NCBI GenBank assembly: GCA_021647585.1
Contig: JAKIUK010000002.1
Coordinates: 62,001 to 126,000, forward strand
DNA from: Methylococcaceae bacterium
GTDB lineage: Bacteria; Pseudomonadota; Gammaproteobacteria; Methylococcales; Methylomonadaceae
Direction of reading: 5' to 3'
Length of the DNA stretch: 64,000 bases
Position numbers and translations under genes: made by a program. Shown here piece after piece: positions 61,205 to 64,000 of this stretch (position 1 is its first letter; every line of letters begins with the position of its first letter). Under the pieces are notes generated by a model, which made no database searches, was not told the origin of the DNA, and saw nothing but the letters and a program-made list of their open reading frames with translations.

Positions 61205-62452
61205 ATGCTACCTACATTACGTTTATTATTTTTTTATCTTGCAGCCCCACCGCTACTGTTGGGCTGCATTTTATTTTTTGCGATAGATAATCAACCTATT
61301 ACTCAATACAGTTGGTCACTGACCCAAAGTGATATTGAGAGAGCCAAAAGCATTGTCAGCAATACCTCTTCAAAAGCAAGAAAGACAATACAACTCAGTG
61401 AAAATGATCTTAATATCGCTATAAGTTATCTGTTAAATTACTATCTCCAAAGTACTTCTAAAATTACGGTTAATGATGAGCATTTAGGTTTTAAGATCTC
61501 ATTATTTTTAAATAATAACTATTTTGGTAATTATGTTAATTTAAGTTTTAATTTAGCAAAACAGCAGGGTTATCCCACCATAAATTCTCTCCAAATTGGG
61601 AAAATAAAAATAGCCAATGAATTTGCTGGTTTAATTGTTGAAAGTATCATTAAATACACGCCCTTAAAAGAGTATTACATCCTTGCAGCTCAGCATATCA
61701 GGGATATACAAATAAACTCTAAAGTTTTAACTATTAGCTACATCACATCTGCTGATTTAAAGTTAAAAAAGACGCTCAGTCTCAGCGGTAAAAATTTCCA
61801 GCCAATTATTTTTTATCAACGACAAATTACCCACATTATCGCGCAACATAATCCTAGATGGCGATTATCGCTGGCAGAACTGTTGCAACCTTTATTTAAA
61901 CTTGCCTATCAACGTTCAACAGAAGATACAGCTATTTCTGAAAACCGTGCGCTACTCATAGCCATTAGTACTTATGTCAATAAAAGCGAAATACAAGCCT
62001 ATATTCCTTTTGATATCAGCCCTGTAACCAAAAAACAATACCCGGCGTCTTTATATAAAAGAACAGACATGGCTAAACATTTTATGGCATCTGCTGTTCT
62101 TGCAGCATCTGGAGCAGAAACGCTTGCACATATTTTAGGACAGGAAAAAGAGCTAAGTGATGCAAAACGAGGCAGCGGTTTTAGTTTTGTTGACCTAGCT
62201 GGTGATAGAGCGGGTCTACGTTTTGGACAGACAGCTACAGTCTCTGCATCTAAAGCACGGGAATTACAAAAACGGATGGCAAATATAAAAGACTACACAG
62301 CTTTTATGCCTGAGGTCAGAGACTTACCGGAAAGTATGAATAGTACTGTTTTTAAACAAAAATTTGAATCCGTTTATAGTGCAAAATATCAGGCCATGTT
62401 AAAAAAAATAGATCTCCGTATTTCCAAACTTAATATTTATGATTCGGAATAG
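61205..62452 (+). CDS. membrane-anchored protein of unknown function (415 aa)
   Basis: Starts with ATG directly after the ppx stop. One membrane helix at about 7-27 (LFFYLAAPPLLLGCILFFAI), the rest extracytoplasmic by the positive-inside rule. A beta-rich N-terminal half (about 60-215) is followed by a helical half containing ILGQEKELSDAKRGSGFSF and VDLAGDRAGLRFGQ. I recall such SGFSFxDLAxDRAG blocks in gammaproteobacterial proteins but know no function. Coupling with ppx and the following acyl carrier protein gene suggests a cell-envelope role. Confidence 0.75.
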   Translation: MLPTLRLLFFYLAAPPLLLGCILFFAIDNQPITQYSWSLTQSDIERAKSIVSNTSSKARKTIQLSENDLNIAISYLLNYYLQSTSKITVNDEHLGFKISLFLNNNYFGNYVNLSFNLAKQQGYPTINSLQIGKIKIANEFAGLIVESIIKYTPLKEYYILAAQHIRDIQINSKVLTISYITSADLKLKKTLSLSGKNFQPIIFYQRQITHIIAQHNPRWRLSLAELLQPLFKLAYQRSTEDTAISENRALLIAISTYVNKSEIQAYIPFDISPVTKKQYPASLYKRTDMAKHFMASAVLAASGAETLAHILGQEKELSDAKRGSGFSFVDLAGDRAGLRFGQTATVSASKARELQKRMANIKDYTAFMPEVRDLPESMNSTVFKQKFESVYSAKYQAMLKKIDLRISKLNIYDSE

Positions 62453-62502
62453 AAGCTAGAAATAATCAACTCTTTTAACTATCACCTTTAATCAATTCCC
62501 CT

Positions 62503-62739
62503 ATGAAACCAAAAATTCGAGAATTTATTTTTCAAGAACTTATTTTTGTTGCTAACCCTGATCAATTTTCTGACGATGATGACCTGCTGGAAGCCGGTCT
62601 CGACAGTATGGGGATTATGCGCCTCATCATGTTCATTGAAGATAATTTTGGTGTAACTTTACCTGATGAAGAAATCGATCCTGATAATGTTCAAACGCTT
62701 AACGCATTAGAAAAATGGATTTTACGCCATAAAAAATGA
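62503..62739 (+). CDS. acyl carrier protein
   Basis: 78 residues, acidic, three to four helices. The phosphopantetheine serine is S35 in LEAGLDSMGIMRLIMF, with I/M following as in specialised carrier proteins rather than the fatty-acid AcpP (DSLD/E). FGVTLPDEEIDPDNVQTLN is the usual helix III region. It is translationally coupled to the next gene (ATGA). It should carry an acyl or aminoacyl group as a thioester for the neighbouring condensation-type enzyme. Confidence 0.93.
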   Translation: MKPKIREFIFQELIFVANPDQFSDDDDLLEAGLDSMGIMRLIMFIEDNFGVTLPDEEIDPDNVQTLNALEKWILRHKK

Positions 62740-64000
62740 TTAAAAATACAATCAATATTATCCAGAAATTAAATCCAGCCGATTGTTTTACGCTGGCAAT
62801 GGATGAAGAAATTCGTCAAGAAGGGATGCCGGGTAGTTTATGCGGTTTTGCTTTGGAATTATCTATTACCCCTGATATCGAAGCGTTATCAGTAAGAATT
62901 GAAGAGTTTATTAGAAATTTCCCTCTATCTACTGCCAGCCTGCAACAACGTGGCAAACAATTTTATTGGTGCAAAAGAGAAAGTAGTTATCAAACTTTCT
63001 TTCATCATCCTTGCTCAGAACAGGAAGATGAGGAACTCTTCCACTGCAATATTATTGATAATGTCATTAACCATCTAGAACCTAGAGAAACTATTGCGCC
63101 TATAGAATTCCATTTGATCACCGGGAACAAAAAAAATGTATTTCTTTTACGCTGGATACATCCTTTTTGCGATGCCAGAGGGGCTGATTTAATCCTTAAA
63201 TACCTCTGTACTGAAAGTGAATCAGAAAGACAATTATTTGACCTGCCAAAAACTGAGTCATTAGTTAATCTTCAGCTTAAAAAGTACAAATGGTGGCAAA
63301 AAATCAGCCTTTTTATCAAAGGCAAACGGTATATAGAGCAACTGGACCAACTGCAAAGTATTATCCATGCCCCCCAGGATATAGCACCTGAAAAGCTGAG
63401 CATGGCTGTTTTTCGACTTAGTGAAGAACAAACTCAGACAATTACTGCACTAAGTAGAAAACATGTGGGCCTGACAGGTACCAGCCTTTATTACATCGGT
63501 TGTTTTATGCGTGCACTGAATAAAATAGAACCTGAAAAAGCAGGCGATGCTTATTGTGTTCCTTATGCATTTAATCTACGCAAACAAAAATCAATATCTC
63601 CCGTACTTGGCAATCATGTGTGTGCTTTGTTTGCCCAGGCACCTAGAACTATACTCAACAATAGAGAGAAATTATTTAACCATTTAAAACAGCAAAACAT
63701 GAATGTCATCAGACAAAAACTGGATTATGCATTCCTGCCTATTATGTGGGCTGCCAGCTGGCTATCACTTAAAAAACATGGTGAACACCTGCGACAATCT
63801 TTCCGCTCAAATACTGAACGCAGTTCATTCTGGTTTTCTGATATAGGAACACCCGATCTTTCGGGGCATCCATTTTTTAATGCCGACATTACCCAGCTGT
63901 TTCATCTTTGCCAGGTTACCAGTCCACCTGGACTCGCGTTATTGAATTGTCAATATAATAAGCAATTAACACTTAGTTATAATTATATTGAGCCTTTATT
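62736..64000 (+). CDS. condensation-domain-like acyltransferase, cut by window edge
   Basis: 421 residues seen from ATG 62736, open to the edge. RWIHPFCDARGADLILK has the HxxxD arrangement of condensation/acyltransferase enzymes (NRPS condensation, WES/DGAT, PapA) in the right place (about residue 145 of ~450). Later SSFWFSDIGTPDLSGHPF resembles the DFGWG-type latch region. It begins inside the stop of the acyl carrier gene, so it probably uses that carrier. The acceptor cannot be read from the sequence. The missing end is probably short. Confidence 0.75.
   Translation, partial: MIKNTINIIQKLNPADCFTLAMDEEIRQEGMPGSLCGFALELSITPDIEALSVRIEEFIRNFPLSTASLQQRGKQFYWCKRESSYQTFFHHPCSEQEDEELFHCNIIDNVINHLEPRETIAPIEFHLITGNKKNVFLLRWIHPFCDARGADLILKYLCTESESERQLFDLPKTESLVNLQLKKYKWWQKISLFIKGKRYIEQLDQLQSIIHAPQDIAPEKLSMAVFRLSEEQTQTITALSRKHVGLTGTSLYYIGCFMRALNKIEPEKAGDAYCVPYAFNLRKQKSISPVLGNHVCALFAQAPRTILNNREKLFNHLKQQNMNVIRQKLDYAFLPIMWAASWLSLKKHGEHLRQSFRSNTERSSFWFSDIGTPDLSGHPFFNADITQLFHLCQVTSPPGLALLNCQYNKQLTLSYNYIEPL

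Noticed and set aside
1..64000. tRNA, rRNA or CRISPR loci
   Set aside because: No cloverleaf, GTTCRANYC-type arm with acceptor pairing, rRNA block or regular spacer array was found by reading; a tRNAscan or Infernal run would settle it.

Overview
The window is AT-rich chromosomal DNA of a free-living, Gram-negative gammaproteobacterium. The block gyrA-serC-pheA-hisC-(tyrA-aroA)-cmk-rpsA has the order known from Pseudomonas and other gammaproteobacteria. HemJ, a complete-ligand FNR regulator, SoxYZ, many cyclic-di-GMP/haem sensors and the low GC would fit a methanotroph of the Methylococcales, but that placement is inference. No rRNA, tRNA or CRISPR array was seen.

Layout. 1-10216 (minus): rpsA (cut by the left edge), cmk, a tyrA-aroA fusion, hisC, pheA, serC, gyrA. 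10530-12487: an 86-aa orphan gene and a three-gene minus operon (protein tyrosine phosphatase, Dabb-domain protein, dienelactone hydrolase). 12614-13272: a dead IS1595-type transposase interrupted by a 213-bp inverted-repeat element. 13580-18289 (plus): a haem-binding chemoreceptor, then manC and GDP-fucose synthase genes. 18395-26036 (minus): a GGDEF/EAL protein, an AT-rich gap with DnaA-box-like sites, cydC, cydD and a coiled-coil membrane protein. 26281-33935 (plus): ClC channel, thioredoxin-like protein, HemJ, then a periplasmic-binding lipoprotein next to a 1191-aa PAS/GGDEF/EAL/CZB sensor. 34147-38390: a small membrane protein, a Crp/Fnr regulator, a Fur-box-headed operon (porin, flavinylated FMN-binding protein, PepSY membrane protein) and a compact rubredoxin. 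38622-42801 (plus): thiD-thiE-soxY-soxZ-moeA-fnr in one tight operon.

43401-57756 is the accessory region: a polymorphic-toxin island. It starts with a 1993-aa secreted transglutaminase-like/YD-repeat (Rhs) protein whose last ~157 residues form a toxin-like tip, followed by its immunity gene. Behind it lie at least two orphan toxin-tip fragments with their own immunity genes (one broken by a stop codon). Each module is bounded by copies of a composite REP repeat. A REP-associated tyrosine transposase (RAYT), itself split by a 48-bp miniature insertion, sits in the same repeats, and pieces of its 5' end have been copied beside the modules. A Sel1-repeat lipoprotein, a secreted YD-repeat/calcium-binding protein with a tandemly duplicated ~345-aa domain, a membrane protein and a CdiI-like immunity gene complete the island.

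57773-64000: a YadGH-type ABC transporter, then a plus-strand cluster of Ppx/GppA phosphatase, an anchored protein of unknown function, an acyl carrier protein and a condensation-domain-like acyltransferase that runs off the right edge. This looks like the start of a carrier-protein-dependent acylation pathway.
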